Part shown: positions 45,240-55,223 of the stretch, piece by piece
How positions within the stretch are numbered: position 1 is the stretch's first letter
How the letters are laid out: each line of letters opens with the position of its first letter
Source: Micrococcales bacterium
Lineage (GTDB): Bacteria; Actinomycetota; Actinomycetes; S36-B12; UBA10799
Reading direction: 5' to 3'
NCBI GenBank assembly: GCA_016703125.1
Contig: JADJCR010000009.1
Span: 1 to 64,000 of the forward strand
Length of the DNA: 64,000 nucleotides
The notes under the pieces: generated by a model
What the model saw: only the letters and a program-made list of their open reading frames with translations
Told to the model about the DNA's origin: nothing
The model's database searches: none
Made by a program: the position numbers and the translations under genes

Positions 45240-45317
45240 ATGCGCTACGTGATGTTGATGACCCCCGCGGTCCATGCGACCAGGACGTGGTTGCGGGGTA
45301 CGACCTATGAGGGCTGA
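45240..45317 (+). CDS. 25-residue leader ORF overlapping cysE
   Basis: An ORF starting MRYVMLMTPAVHATRTWLRG lies behind GGAGG and ends inside cysE, eight bases after its ATG. It contains no Cys codons, so a cysteine-starvation attenuator is not supported. It may couple or limit cysE translation. Confidence 0.4.
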   Translation: MRYVMLMTPAVHATRTWLRGTTYEG

Positions 45318-46152
45318 CGACAAGGTGCTGACCGCACTGGCGGAACTGCGCACCGAGGACACCGGCGAACTGCCGTCGCGCGAGGTGATGTCGGATGTGA
45401 CCGACCACCTCATCAAGGCGCTGTTCCCGCAGCGACTGGGGATGTGCGGCCCGGACATCAACGGGTACGTGCGCAGGATGCTGGAGTCCGCGTTGGGCAA
45501 CCTCACCGGAGAGGTGTCCACCGAACTGGCGTTCCAGCGGCAGGCGGGGCAGCAGGTGGCGGCCGAGTGCGACGACATCGTGGCGCGTTTCGCCGAGGGG
45601 CTGCCGGAGATCCGCGACCTGCTGGACTCCGACATCCAGATGGCCTACCGCGGGGATCCGGCGGCCCGCAGTATCGCCGAGGTGCTGGTCTGCTACCCGG
45701 GGATCCACGCGATGATGCATCACCGCATCGCGCACAGCCTGCACCGGCTCGGCGTGCCCTTCCTCGCCCGGGTGATCTCCGAACTCGGCCGCGCTGAAAC
45801 GGGGATCGACATCCACCCGGCCGCGTCCATCGGCGGCGGATTCTTCATCGACCACGGCACGGGCGTTGTCATCGGCGAGACGACGATCATCGGTGACAAC
45901 GTCCGCATGTACCAACACGTGACGCTGGGTGCCAAGAAGCTCGACGGCGTGCCCAAAGGCATGCCGCGACACCCCATCGTCGAGGACGATGTGACCCTGT
46001 ACTCTGGCGCCTCCGTCCTGGGCCGGATCACCATCGGACGGGGTTCGGTGATCGGCGGCGGGGTGTGGGTGACGCACGACCTCCCGCCGGGCAGTTTCGT
46101 CACGCAGGCCCGCACCCAGGTGGAGCACTACACCGACGGCGGCGGGATCTAG
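45307..46152 (+). CDS. cysE: Serine O-acetyltransferase
   Basis: This 281-residue acetyltransferase makes O-acetylserine from serine and acetyl-CoA, the first step of cysteine synthesis. The N-terminal helical part is about 150 residues (longer than in E. coli CysE). The left-handed beta helix follows with DIHPAASIGGGFFIDHGTG, VVIGETTIIGDN and the catalytic His in QHVTLGAKK and THDLPPG. ATG 45307 is within a short leader ORF. It ends 15 bp from cysK on the other strand; the two converge rather than form an operon. Confidence 0.9.
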   Translation: MRADDKVLTALAELRTEDTGELPSREVMSDVTDHLIKALFPQRLGMCGPDINGYVRRMLESALGNLTGEVSTELAFQRQAGQQVAAECDDIVARFAEGLPEIRDLLDSDIQMAYRGDPAARSIAEVLVCYPGIHAMMHHRIAHSLHRLGVPFLARVISELGRAETGIDIHPAASIGGGFFIDHGTGVVIGETTIIGDNVRMYQHVTLGAKKLDGVPKGMPRHPIVEDDVTLYSGASVLGRITIGRGSVIGGGVWVTHDLPPGSFVTQARTQVEHYTDGGGI

Positions 46153-46166
46153 CGCCGCGCCCGCCG

Positions 46167-47099
<933 letters not shown>

Positions 47100-47105
47100 G
47101 GGGAC

Positions 47106-47111
47106 AGTCTG
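47106..47111 (-). promoter_or_regulatory. -10 box CAGACT before cysK
   Basis: CAGACT lies 6 nt before the ATG at 47099, so cysK probably has its own leaderless promoter. Confidence 0.35.
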
Positions 47112-47374
47112 CCAGCCGTGGGGACGGTGGCAAGGGGCGTCGGCGCGAGGTTGTGCCGAAGGCGGAAGGGGGACCGGTTGGAACCCTCCCCGATTGGGGT
47201 CAGCCCGCAGCCCGTGGTGGTCGAGGAGCAACTGCGCCATCCGGTGACCGGCACTGCGCAATTCCGCTGGCTCCACGATGAAGGAGTTCGGTGCGGTGAC
47301 CAGGACCAGCCCCACCCGTTCGGCCACCGGTGGCAGGAAGTCGGCGCGCACGCACACGTCGCCCTCGTCACTGG

Positions 47375-48157
47375 TCACGACCTCGTGCCCTCGGCGTAGC
47401 GGTCGACGGCCCAGCGGAACCCGTGCGGCACCACGAGGTCCACCGTGGTCACCTCACGCTGCCCGGCCAGGCGTGCGCGGATGTCCACCGGTGTCACGAA
47501 CGTCGCCCCGGTCGTCGCGGCGCTGCGGATCCGGTCCACGATGAACGTCCGCAGTTCGCCGTCGGAGCGCATGGCGTCCAGTTCCCAGCCCCGTGTGGTC
47601 TCCACCAGCCGCAGCGGCGCGACGGTGGCCTCGACCAGTCCGGGCTTCCACGCCCGGGAGTATTCCAGCGCCACCCACCGGTGCCCGGTGATCGCCTCGG
47701 ACAGTGTGCGTCCCGTGTCGCTCTCGGGCCGTGCCGGCAATTCGCCGAGGATGCGTCCGCGGATGACCTCGACGGCACTGGCGAGATCGGCGTCGCCGGG
47801 GTTCATCTGGGCCAGCCGGCTGGCCTTCTCGTAGACCTCGAACCACTGCTGGGGCGAGAGCAGTTGCACCCCGAGTTCGGCGCTCGGCTGGTCACACGTG
47901 ACCCGCACCACCTCGGCCTGCGCCGGGTCCTCCTCCTGACCGTCGGACGACACGAACACGATCGTGTCGGGGCGCACACCGAGGGTGTCCGCGGTGTAGA
48001 AGTCCAGGATCTCCTGGCGTAGCCGCACCTCCGGGATGCCCACCTCGTCGGCCAGGTAGGCCAGACTCAAGCCGCGGGGATGTGCGTGCAGCAGGTTGAG
48101 GACTGTGGACAGCCGACCGAAGGACTCGCTGGCTCTGGTCTGCTTGGCCGCGTTCAC
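47375..48157 (-). CDS. WYL-domain transcriptional regulator, second of a pair (PafC-like)
   Basis: The open frame codes for 260 residues: a helix-turn-helix (RLSTVLNLLHAHPRGLSLAY), a middle part, the WYL core (RWVALEYSRAWKPGLVEATV, then RLVETTRGWELDAM) and the beginning of the C-terminal extension. The stop at 47375 looks false. One base earlier or later near 47393 gives VTSDEGDVCVRADFLPPVAE followed by IVEPAELRSAG, the expected end, and homology would run to about 47208, with a stop at 47200 possible. It starts in the stop of its partner (GTGA). In mycobacteria PafB-PafC act as one complex in the DNA-damage response. Confidence 0.75.
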   Translation of the reverse strand: MNAAKQTRASESFGRLSTVLNLLHAHPRGLSLAYLADEVGIPEVRLRQEILDFYTADTLGVRPDTIVFVSSDGQEEDPAQAEVVRVTCDQPSAELGVQLLSPQQWFEVYEKASRLAQMNPGDADLASAVEVIRGRILGELPARPESDTGRTLSEAITGHRWVALEYSRAWKPGLVEATVAPLRLVETTRGWELDAMRSDGELRTFIVDRIRSAATTGATFVTPVDIRARLAGQREVTTVDLVVPHGFRWAVDRYAEGTRS

Positions 48158-48975
48158 AGTGCCGCCTCCAGCAACTCGCGCAGGGCGTCGCGGAGGACCT
48201 CCGGTGCGACCAGTCGCGCGCGCGAGCCGAGTTCTATGACCCGGGCCAGGAAGATCAACCGGTTCGTCACCTCGACGTGGACCTCGTCGCCGACCTGCGT
48301 GCCGCCGACCAGCGAGATCACGTCGTCGGCGAACCCTGGGCAGGACAGCACGGCGATGACGGGCGGGTCGACCTGCCAGGTGATCGGGTCGAGCCCCGGC
48401 CGCACGATGTCAGTGGGCGGTTGGGCCGAGCCGGGCGCGCCGATCTCGAGGTTCTCCATGCGGGCCACGGCGAAACTCTTGATCATCCGGGCGGCCGCCT
48501 CCCACCCGGTCACCACGAGATCGTGGCCTGACCATTCCCAGCTCTGGGGATCGACCACCCGGGAACGGCCGTTGTAGTCGAAGTACATGACGCAACGCCG
48601 GCGGACGGCCTCGCGCACCCGGTCAAGGTCCACGGGCAGGTCTCTGCGGTGCACGGTCACCATGCCCGTGGCGGAAGCGGCGGCCAGGGCGGCTTGCAGG
48701 GCGGTGCGCTGGGCCGGGGTGAACTCCACCCGCCAGCGCACGTCCCCGGGCCGGACCACGTAGCGGGCCTCCTCGCCGAGGGCCGAGGCGTTCTCGATCT
48801 CCAGGCCGGTTTCCCGCAGGTCGTCGAGGTCGCGCATGAAAGCCCGCTTGCCGGCGTCGGAATCCTCATAGCCGAGCCGGGTCATGAGATCGGGGCTGCG
48901 CACACCGACCCTGCCCGCGGAGGTCAACGTCAGCGCCAGGTCGAGGAGGCGCTGGTAGGCCTTGGCCTGACTCAT
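48154..48975 (-). CDS. WYL-domain transcriptional regulator, first of a pair (PafB-like)
   Basis: This 273-residue regulator has a helix-turn-helix (AYQRLLDLALTLTSAGR; LGYEDSDAGKRAFMRDLDDL), then the WYL core (RRRCVMYFDYNGRSRVVDPQ, LVVTGWEAAARMIKSFAVAR) and the WCX-type C-terminal part. It overlaps the next WYL gene by 4 bp, as in the pafBC pair, and follows a pterin dehydratase gene with an ATGA overlap. WYL regulators often sense single-stranded DNA or small ligands; the target here is unknown. Confidence 0.8.
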   Translation of the reverse strand: MSQAKAYQRLLDLALTLTSAGRVGVRSPDLMTRLGYEDSDAGKRAFMRDLDDLRETGLEIENASALGEEARYVVRPGDVRWRVEFTPAQRTALQAALAAASATGMVTVHRRDLPVDLDRVREAVRRRCVMYFDYNGRSRVVDPQSWEWSGHDLVVTGWEAAARMIKSFAVARMENLEIGAPGSAQPPTDIVRPGLDPITWQVDPPVIAVLSCPGFADDVISLVGGTQVGDEVHVEVTNRLIFLARVIELGSRARLVAPEVLRDALRELLEAAL

Positions 48976-49268
48976 GAGTCCAAGGATGCCGTGATGGCCG
49001 AGATCTGGTGGGCCAATTCGACATCGAGCTGGGTCACCCCGCCGGCGGAGTGTGTGGACACGGCGAACACGATGGTGCGCCATCGGATGTCCATGTCGGG
49101 GTGGTGGTCCATGTCCTCGGCGGCCTGCGCCACCTCGGTCACGGCCCGGATAGCGGTGGCGAAGTCCCCGAACTCGACGGTTCGGCGCAACGCGGTGGTG
49201 TCCCCGGCCCAACCGGGCAGGTCCCGCAGGTGCCGCTGGATCTCCTCGGGCGTCAAAGGTCGGCTCAC
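48972..49268 (-). CDS. Pterin-4a-carbinolamine dehydratase
   Basis: This 98-residue protein has the PCD motif EDMDHHPDMDIRW (E-x3-H-H-P) and WRTIVFAVSTHSAGGVTQLD. It dehydrates 4a-hydroxytetrahydrobiopterin and may also be a dimerisation cofactor. Many actinobacterial copies have no known hydroxylase partner. The start GTG 49268 follows CACGCT by 7 nt. Linkage to WYL regulators is common in this phylum. Confidence 0.92.
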   Translation of the reverse strand: MSRPLTPEEIQRHLRDLPGWAGDTTALRRTVEFGDFATAIRAVTEVAQAAEDMDHHPDMDIRWRTIVFAVSTHSAGGVTQLDVELAHQISAITASLDS

Positions 49269-49341
49269 GGGATCGAGCGTGGCCTGCCGGGGGCGGGCGT
49301 GGCAAGTCCGCGCAACCGCCGGCTCGCGCCAGAATGGCCCG

Positions 49342-50895
49342 ATGGACACCGCGCGCATGCTCGCCATGTCGTTCGCGGTCGTCGAGTCGTTGCGTCCCTC
49401 TTTGGTTCCCCGCAAGACCCAGCACCAGGCCATGGTGACAGCGGCCTGCGCGGCGACCGCAGGTCTGGCGGTGGCCCCGATGGCGTCCCGGCGAATTCCC
49501 GTCGCGGTGCTCGTCGGCGGGCTGGCGACTGCCGCCGCGCGCGCCGTGCACCATGTCCGCGCCCAGCGCGAATCACACCCCGACTGGGACCCGCGGCCCC
49601 AGAACCCGGCCATCGCAGTCGGCATCGGCGGGCTCGGCGGCTGCGCGGTGGCCTGTGCGCCGGGGGTGGCTGCCGGGCTGGCTCGTGCCGCGGGTGCGGC
49701 GATCGCACACCGGCGCGGCGGGTCCGCCGCGGTGTGGACGGGGGGAGTGGCCGCGGCGGCGGGTGCGGTCGTCACTGCCGCCGGAACGGTCGGCGCCCGC
49801 ATGGCGCTGGAGAACCTGCGAGAGGTCGGTACCCGTGCCGACCCGGCCTTGCAGGAACCGCCGGACAGCCCCTACGTCACCGGTGGGCCCGGGTCGCAGA
49901 TCGCGTACGACACCCTCGCCCGCGACGGCCGGCGCTTCGTGTGGTTCCGCACCCCCGCCGGGCAGATAGGCTCGGTGGACGGTCGGGCCCGCGAGCCGGT
50001 GCGCGTGTACGTGGGTCTGGAGTCGGCTAACACCCCTGAGCAGCGGGTCGATCTTGCGATGCGGGAACTCGAGCGGCTCGGCGCGTTCGACCGGGGCACC
50101 GTGCTGATCATGAGTCCCGCCGGGTCGGGCTACGCCGACTACGTCGCGGCCGAGGCCGTCGAGTGCTTCACGCGCGGGGACTGCGCGAGTGTTGTCGTCC
50201 AGTACGGGGTGCTGCCGTCGATGCTGTCGTTGCCTCGGGTGGGCCTGGGATCGCTGACTGTGCGGCTGTTGCTGGATCGCATCGACGACCGCGTGGCGCG
50301 GCAGGCGCATCGGCCGCGCGTGATCATGTACGGGGAGAGCCTGGGGGCCCGGGTGGCTCAGGAGGCGCTACAGCGCTCGCCGTCGCGGGTCGACGCCACC
50401 GGCCGCGTCGTGGGTGTGGATGCCCTGGTGTCCGTCGGAACCCCGGGTGGTCCGTCATTGCGCAACGACCTCCTGCACAGCGGCGACGTCGTGCACCTCG
50501 ACCGCTGGCAGCAGATGACCGGTGCCGAACGCGCCCAACTGTGGTTCATCGATCATGACGCGGACCCGGTGACCCGCTGGGATGGCCGGCTGGCGTGGCG
50601 CCGCCCGGCCTGGCTGCGCGGGCCGCGTGGGCGCAACGTGCCGGCCGACATGCAGTGGCTGCCGGTGCTCACGTGGTGGCAGGTGATCTTCGACCTCATC
50701 TTCGCCGCGCAGCAGCAGTCGGGAGTGTTCCGGTCCGTCGGCCACGACTACCGTGCCGATCTCGGCCCGATCCTGGCCGCAGTGGTGGGTCGTGGTGCCG
50801 ACGTGGCGAAGGTGGAAGCGCTCTTGGCGCAGCGCGAGATCGAGCGTGACAGTGTGACGGTGACGGTCACCACCGGTTCGCTGCCGCCCACCTGA
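49342..50895 (+). CDS. Membrane-anchored alpha/beta-hydrolase (PF10081-type)
   Basis: This 517-residue protein has an N-terminal half with four small membrane helices (AAAAGAVVTAAGTVGARMAL and others) and a C-terminal alpha/beta-hydrolase domain of the Abhydrolase_9 type. The nucleophile is in YGESLGARVAQEAL; the Asp/His partners are likely in HDADPVTRWDG and SVGHDYRADLG. It is a putative esterase or lipase at the inner membrane. ATG 49342 follows CAGAAT by 6 nt. Confidence 0.78.
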   Translation: MDTARMLAMSFAVVESLRPSLVPRKTQHQAMVTAACAATAGLAVAPMASRRIPVAVLVGGLATAAARAVHHVRAQRESHPDWDPRPQNPAIAVGIGGLGGCAVACAPGVAAGLARAAGAAIAHRRGGSAAVWTGGVAAAAGAVVTAAGTVGARMALENLREVGTRADPALQEPPDSPYVTGGPGSQIAYDTLARDGRRFVWFRTPAGQIGSVDGRAREPVRVYVGLESANTPEQRVDLAMRELERLGAFDRGTVLIMSPAGSGYADYVAAEAVECFTRGDCASVVVQYGVLPSMLSLPRVGLGSLTVRLLLDRIDDRVARQAHRPRVIMYGESLGARVAQEALQRSPSRVDATGRVVGVDALVSVGTPGGPSLRNDLLHSGDVVHLDRWQQMTGAERAQLWFIDHDADPVTRWDGRLAWRRPAWLRGPRGRNVPADMQWLPVLTWWQVIFDLIFAAQQQSGVFRSVGHDYRADLGPILAAVVGRGADVAKVEALLAQREIERDSVTVTVTTGSLPPT

Positions 50896-50901
50896 GTCCT
50901 G

Positions 50902-51291
50902 TCAGTTCCCGGCCGGCGGCATCGTCGGCTCGATGATGCCGAAATGGTTGCCGTCGGGGTCCTGGAAGTACGCGAGGGTGCCGACTCCTGGCATCTGCGA
51001 GACGGGCATCGTTTCCGTCGCACCTGCCTGCAGGGCCCTCCGGTGGTACTCGGCGCAGTCCCCCACGCCGATCACCGGCACCGCGCCGCTGACGGGGGCG
51101 CCGGGATCCGGTCGGGAACCTTGCCGGGGCAGCAGCCCGCCGTTGATCCCCATGGCTTCGTCCCCGGTGGTGATCACCCAGTACTCGACGTCGCCCCACT
51201 GCTCGAACGACCAGCCGAAGACGGCCTGGTAGAACGCGATGAGGGCGGCGGGGTCGCTGGCGTGGATCTCGAGATGCACGGGCCTCGGCAT
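50902..51291 (-). CDS. VOC-family (glyoxalase/bleomycin-resistance) protein
   Basis: This 129-residue single-domain protein has paired beta-alpha-beta modules: PVHLEIHASDPAALIAFYQA with FGWSFEQW, and a second with IGVGDCAEYHRRALQAG and YFQDPDGNHFGIIEP. The usual metal ligands (H5-type, E) are present. The substrate is unknown. It converges with the hydrolase gene (stop to stop 6 bp). Confidence 0.85.
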   Translation of the reverse strand: MPRPVHLEIHASDPAALIAFYQAVFGWSFEQWGDVEYWVITTGDEAMGINGGLLPRQGSRPDPGAPVSGAVPVIGVGDCAEYHRRALQAGATETMPVSQMPGVGTLAYFQDPDGNHFGIIEPTMPPAGN

Positions 51292-51297
51292 GCGTGC

Positions 51298-51303
51298 ACC
51301 CTA
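51298..51303 (-). promoter_or_regulatory. -10 box TAGGGT, leaderless start
   Basis: TAGGGT lies 6 nt before the ATG at 51291, overlapping the stop of the next gene upstream. Confidence 0.5.
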
Positions 51304-52578
51304 GTCGCCGGGGGGCGTCACCGGAACCCCTTGGGCATCGATCGACCGGTACACCGGGTCGTCGGTGAGATCGCGCCAGATCGGCACGATGCCCATGACG
51401 GTGATCGCTGCCAGCGCCATGGACAGCGGCAGCAGGACGAGGTTGAGTGTCAGGGCCAGCCCTAGCGACGCCGAGGGGTCGGCCGTGCTGGTCGCCTGCC
51501 CGAGGAACAGCAAGCTGATCGGGATGCTCACCACCGTCGTGATCACATTGACGATCACGGAGGCGGCCAGCGACCACAGCAGGTACCGGCCGAGGACGCC
51601 CCAGAACTTGCCGCGGGTGGCGCGCCAGGACCAACTCAGCGCCCGCCGTCCGACCACGGCTTGCGCCACCGCCGGGATCAGCCGTCCGGTGAGCCAGAAC
51701 GACACGGCGAAGAAGCCGAAGAACGCAAGGATGCCCAGTCCGATGGCCAGGGCGGGGGCGAACTGGGCAGTGAGCACGATGACCACCGTGACTGCCACGA
51801 CCGCCGCGGTCATCACCATCACCAGCAACACGTAGTACCCGAACAGCCGGAACCCGGCGACGAAACCACTGCGCCAGGCCGCTGCCCAGGAAACGCGGTT
51901 CGTCGCAGCGGCGTCCATTCCCAGCCGGTTCACAGCGCCGATCTGAACCGTGGACGCGATCAGCAACAGCACGCTGAGCAGCGCACCGAGGACCACCCAG
52001 CCGCCCAGTGGCAGCGCCGAGAAGGCCCGGGAGAACTCCGATGTCATGGCATCGACCTCGGCCTGGCTGAAGTCGCCCTCGGGGTTGGCTTCCAGGGCCG
52101 CCCCCAGCGTGTCCAGGCCCGCCCGCAGGGCGCCGGTGTCGACCACTGCGAAGGTGATCACCGCCAGAACCGCGGAGACCCCCACCCAGATCGCCACCGA
52201 GATCGCCAGGATCGGCCACCATGCCCGGCGCGTGATACGGCCGATATCGCTGAACATGCCGCCGAGCGGGCGCATCCCGCTGGCGGTCAGGGGCCTGCCC
52301 GGCGGCGGGGTGTACGCGGCGTACGACGGGGTCTGTGGCGGGGGGGCGGGCTGCCCACCGCCGGGCTGACCCCAGGCTGCGGCCGGCACGGGTGCGGTCG
52401 GTTCCGGCGGCAACGGGGTCGTGGGTTCCGGCAGGACCGCTGTCGGCTGCTCGGCCGCGTGCTCGCCTTCGGGGTTGGGCCGGGTGTACTCGGTCCAACC
52501 CACCCCGCTCCACCAGCGCAAGCCACCGGTTCCGTCGGGGTTGGGGTACCAGCCTGCCTGCGGCGTGTCATGGCTCAT
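51301..52578 (-). CDS. DUF2510 protein with multi-helix membrane domain
   Basis: This 425-residue protein begins with the DUF2510 module (AGWYPNPDGTGGLRWWSGVG), then a Pro-rich linker (about 35-95), then six or more membrane helices (ILAISVAIWVGVSAVLAVIT, VVLGALLSVLLLIASTVQIG and others). The helix pattern with PVYRSIDAQG near the end resembles the membrane domain of glycerophosphodiester phosphodiesterase-like proteins (DUF7847). The function is unknown. ATG 52578 follows TAGCCT by 6 nt. Confidence 0.75.
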   Translation of the reverse strand: MSHDTPQAGWYPNPDGTGGLRWWSGVGWTEYTRPNPEGEHAAEQPTAVLPEPTTPLPPEPTAPVPAAAWGQPGGGQPAPPPQTPSYAAYTPPPGRPLTASGMRPLGGMFSDIGRITRRAWWPILAISVAIWVGVSAVLAVITFAVVDTGALRAGLDTLGAALEANPEGDFSQAEVDAMTSEFSRAFSALPLGGWVVLGALLSVLLLIASTVQIGAVNRLGMDAAATNRVSWAAAWRSGFVAGFRLFGYYVLLVMVMTAAVVAVTVVIVLTAQFAPALAIGLGILAFFGFFAVSFWLTGRLIPAVAQAVVGRRALSWSWRATRGKFWGVLGRYLLWSLAASVIVNVITTVVSIPISLLFLGQATSTADPSASLGLALTLNLVLLPLSMALAAITVMGIVPIWRDLTDDPVYRSIDAQGVPVTPPGD

Positions 52579-52584
52579 GGGTCA

Positions 52585-52590
52585 AGGCTA
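52585..52590 (-). promoter_or_regulatory. -10 box TAGCCT, leaderless start
   Basis: TAGCCT lies 6 nt before the ATG at 52578. Confidence 0.5.
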
Positions 52591-52599
52591 GATGGAGGC

Positions 52600-52893
52600 G
52601 GTCGCGTGGGTGGTTCGTGGCTGCAGGCTTACGGGTTGGCGCGCTTTGTGCGCCGGGGGGAGGTTCTGTACGGTCGGGTCCCTCCTGGGTTCCCGCGGGG
52701 CGGCGGGGTTGTGCGCGGTTTCTGCATCGGGGAGTGGTTCGGTCGTCGGGGAGAGGTTCTGCGGGGTTGGATCGCTCCCGGGTAGCGGTTTCACTCCCGG
52801 GTTCGCCGGTGCGGCCGGCGTTGTGCGCGGTTTCTGCATCGGGGAGGGGTTCTGCGGGGTTGGGTCACTCCCGGGTAGCGCCGCCCCCGGACC
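52600..52893. repeat. Dispersed repeat family A, two copies (period 112)
   Basis: GTTGTGCGCGGTTTCTGCAT followed by CGGGGAG occurs at 52708 and 52820. The copies also carry GGTTCTGCGGGGTTGG, ATCGCTCCCGGG or TCACTCCCGGGTAGCG as in the 23.4-kb copies. The 315-bp gap upstream of the DUF2510 gene and downstream of typA holds only this repeat and no gene. Confidence 0.75.
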
Positions 52894-54738
52894 CTACCCC
52901 CGGGCCTTGCGCCGCGCGGTCGCCCTCGCCCGGAGCGCGGCGTTAAGTTCGACCTTGCGCAGTCGCACGGTCCGAGGGGTGACCTCGACACACTCGTCCT
53001 CGCGACAGAACTCCAGAGCCTGCTCCAGCGACAGCACCCGCGGCGGGATCAAACGCTCCAACTCCTCGCCGGTCGACGAGCGGATGTTGGTGAGCTTCTT
53101 CTCCTTCGTGGGGTTGACGTCCATGTCGTCGGCGCGGGCGTTCTCGCCGACGATCATGCCCTCGTAGACCTCGGCCCCGGGCTCCACGAACAGGGTTCCC
53201 CGCTCCTGGAGGTTGAAGCACGCGAAGCTGGTCACGGTGCCGCGGCGGTCGGCCACCAGCGAACCGGTGGGCCGGGTGCGCAGGTCGCCGTGCCATGGCT
53301 CGTAACCGCCGAATACGTGGTGCATCAGGCCCGTGCCGCGGGTCTCGGTGAGGAACTCGGTGCGGAACCCGATGAGCGCGCGAGCGGGCACCGTGAACTC
53401 CATACGCACCCACCCGGTGCCGTGATTGGTCATGTCGTCCATGCGGCCCCGGCGCAGGCCCATCAACTGCGAAACCACGCCGACGTAGTCTTCGGGGATG
53501 TCGACGGTGAGGTTCTCCATCGGCTCGTGCAGGGTCCCGTCGATCTCCCGGGTGACGACCAGGGGTTTGCCGACGGTCAGCTCGAAGCCCTCCCGCCGCA
53601 TCATCTCCACGAGCACCGCCAGCTGCAGTTCCCCACGGCCCTGGACCTCCCAGGCGTCGGGGCGGTCGGTCTCGGCCACGCGCAGCGATACGTTGCCGAT
53701 CAACTCCGCATCCAGGCGGTTCTTGATCAGCCGCGCGGTCATCTTCGCGCCGTCCTTGCCGGCCAGGGGCGAGGTGTTCGTACCGATGGTCACCGAGATG
53801 CTGGGCTCGTCGACGGTGATGACCGGCAGTGGCCGGGGGTCGGCCGGGTCGGCCAGCGTTTCGCCGATCGTGATGTCCGGCATGCCCGCCACCGCGATGA
53901 TGTCCCCGGGCCCGGCCTGTTCCACCGGCACCCGCTCCAGGGCATCGGTCATCAGCAACTCGCTGACCTTGGCCGTGGTCATGCTGCCGTCCGCGCGGCA
54001 CCAGGCGACCTGCTGCCCTTTGCGGATCGTGCCGCCATGGATGCGGCAGATCGCCAGGCGTCCCAGATAGGCCGACGCGTCGAGGTTCGTCACGTGGGCC
54101 TGCAGGGGGGCGTCAGCGTCGTACCGGGGTGGGGGAACGGTCTCGACCAGCGCGGTGAACAGCGGCTCGAGGTCGTCGGAGTCCGGCATCGCGCCGTCCG
54201 CGGGCCGCTGCGTACTGGCTCGGCCTGCCCTCGCGCTGGCGTAGAGGATCGGGAAGTCGATCTGCTCCTCCGTGGCGTCGAGGTCGAAGAACAGTTCGTA
54301 GACCTCGTCGACCACCTCGGCGATCCGGGCGTCGGACCGGTCGACCTTGTTCACCACCAGCACCACCGGCAGTTGCTTGGTCAGTGCCTTGCGCAGCACG
54401 AACCGGGTCTGCGGCAACGGGCCTTCGGAGGCGTCGACCAGCAGCAGCACACCGTCGACCATCTCCAGGCCACGTTCCACCTCGCCGCCGAAGTCGGCGT
54501 GCCCTGGGGTGTCGATGATGTTGATCGTCACGTTCCCGTGGGTCACCGCCGTCTGCTTGGCGAGGATGGTGATGCCTTTCTCACGCTCCAGGTCCATGGA
54601 GTCCATCACGCGATCAGCGATGTCGGCGTTCTCGCGGAAGGCTCCGGACTGCCACAGCATGGCGTCGACGAGCGTGGTCTTGCCGTGATCGACGTGGGCG
54701 ATGATCGCGACGTTTCGCAGGTCGCTGCGCAGGGCCAT
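52894..54738 (-). CDS. typA: Ribosome-associated GTPase TypA/BipA
   Basis: This 614-residue translational GTPase has the G motifs AHVDHGKTTLVDAM, DTPGHADFGGEVERG and NKVDRSD near residues 15-135. EF-G-like domains II, III and V follow (PSISVTIGTNTSPLAGKDG; ELQLAVLVEMMRREGFEL), and the BipA-specific C-terminal domain has NLQERGTLFVEPGAEVYEGM and TPRTVRLRKVEL. It helps 50S assembly and stress adaptation. GAGGA is 6 nt before the ATG. It has its own transcript. Confidence 0.96.
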   Translation of the reverse strand: MALRSDLRNVAIIAHVDHGKTTLVDAMLWQSGAFRENADIADRVMDSMDLEREKGITILAKQTAVTHGNVTINIIDTPGHADFGGEVERGLEMVDGVLLLVDASEGPLPQTRFVLRKALTKQLPVVLVVNKVDRSDARIAEVVDEVYELFFDLDATEEQIDFPILYASARAGRASTQRPADGAMPDSDDLEPLFTALVETVPPPRYDADAPLQAHVTNLDASAYLGRLAICRIHGGTIRKGQQVAWCRADGSMTTAKVSELLMTDALERVPVEQAGPGDIIAVAGMPDITIGETLADPADPRPLPVITVDEPSISVTIGTNTSPLAGKDGAKMTARLIKNRLDAELIGNVSLRVAETDRPDAWEVQGRGELQLAVLVEMMRREGFELTVGKPLVVTREIDGTLHEPMENLTVDIPEDYVGVVSQLMGLRRGRMDDMTNHGTGWVRMEFTVPARALIGFRTEFLTETRGTGLMHHVFGGYEPWHGDLRTRPTGSLVADRRGTVTSFACFNLQERGTLFVEPGAEVYEGMIVGENARADDMDVNPTKEKKLTNIRSSTGEELERLIPPRVLSLEQALEFCREDECVEVTPRTVRLRKVELNAALRARATARRKARG

Positions 54739-54808
54739 GGGGAGTCCTCAGATCGGGGGATACAACCGATTGTCGCAGGCGTACGGTGGGAGTGGAGGGG
54801 AGGTCGTC

Positions 54809-55220
54809 ATGAAGCGGATGATGGCGGCGGTCGCGGGGGCTGCGGCGGTGCTGGCACTGGGCGCGCCTGCAGTCCAGGCGGCACCGGTCAAGGACATCTA
54901 CATGGTCAAGCATGTGCAGGCCACCGGCGACGGCATGTACGTGGGGGAGTTCGTGATCCTGCGCAAGAGCGGCACGCAGGTCGTAGGGGCTCGGGGGGCC
55001 TTCTACAGCGAGTACTTCTGCCTGCGCGGCACGGCCGGTGGCGGCGTGTTCTCGGTGCAGAAGTGGGACGAGTTCGGCAACCCGAACGGAACCTGGACCC
55101 GGCCGTGGGTCAACGGCCGGATCAAGAGCCTGGTCGCGGGTCAACTGGACCACGTTCATGAAGTACTCGGGTGGGTACAAGCCGGGCAAGGCGATCAACT
55201 ACTGCATCTCGGCGACCTGA
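54809..55220 (+). CDS. Small secreted protein (frameshift near the end)
   Basis: ATG 54809 has GGGGAGG 5 nt upstream. A signal peptide (MMAAVAGAAAVLALGAPAVQ, cleavage near QAA) is followed by a beta-rich mature domain: DGMYVGEFVILRKSGTQVVG and FYSEYFCLRGTAGGG. The frame is lost near 55140 and the end reads NWTTFMKYSGGYKPGKAINY then CISAT in the other frame. Two Cys may form a disulfide. Repaired length is about 137 residues. I do not recognise the family. Confidence 0.6.
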
Positions 55221-55223
55221 GGT

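Noticed and set aside
45220..45306. Riboswitch or Cys-codon attenuator before cysE
   Set aside because: The leader ORF has no Cys codons and I cannot draw a conserved riboswitch fold in about 85 nt.
52335..52946. Long open frames through the 52.6-kb repeat region
   Set aside because: They read repeat sequence and the antisense of typA and DUF2510 genes, with no protein features.
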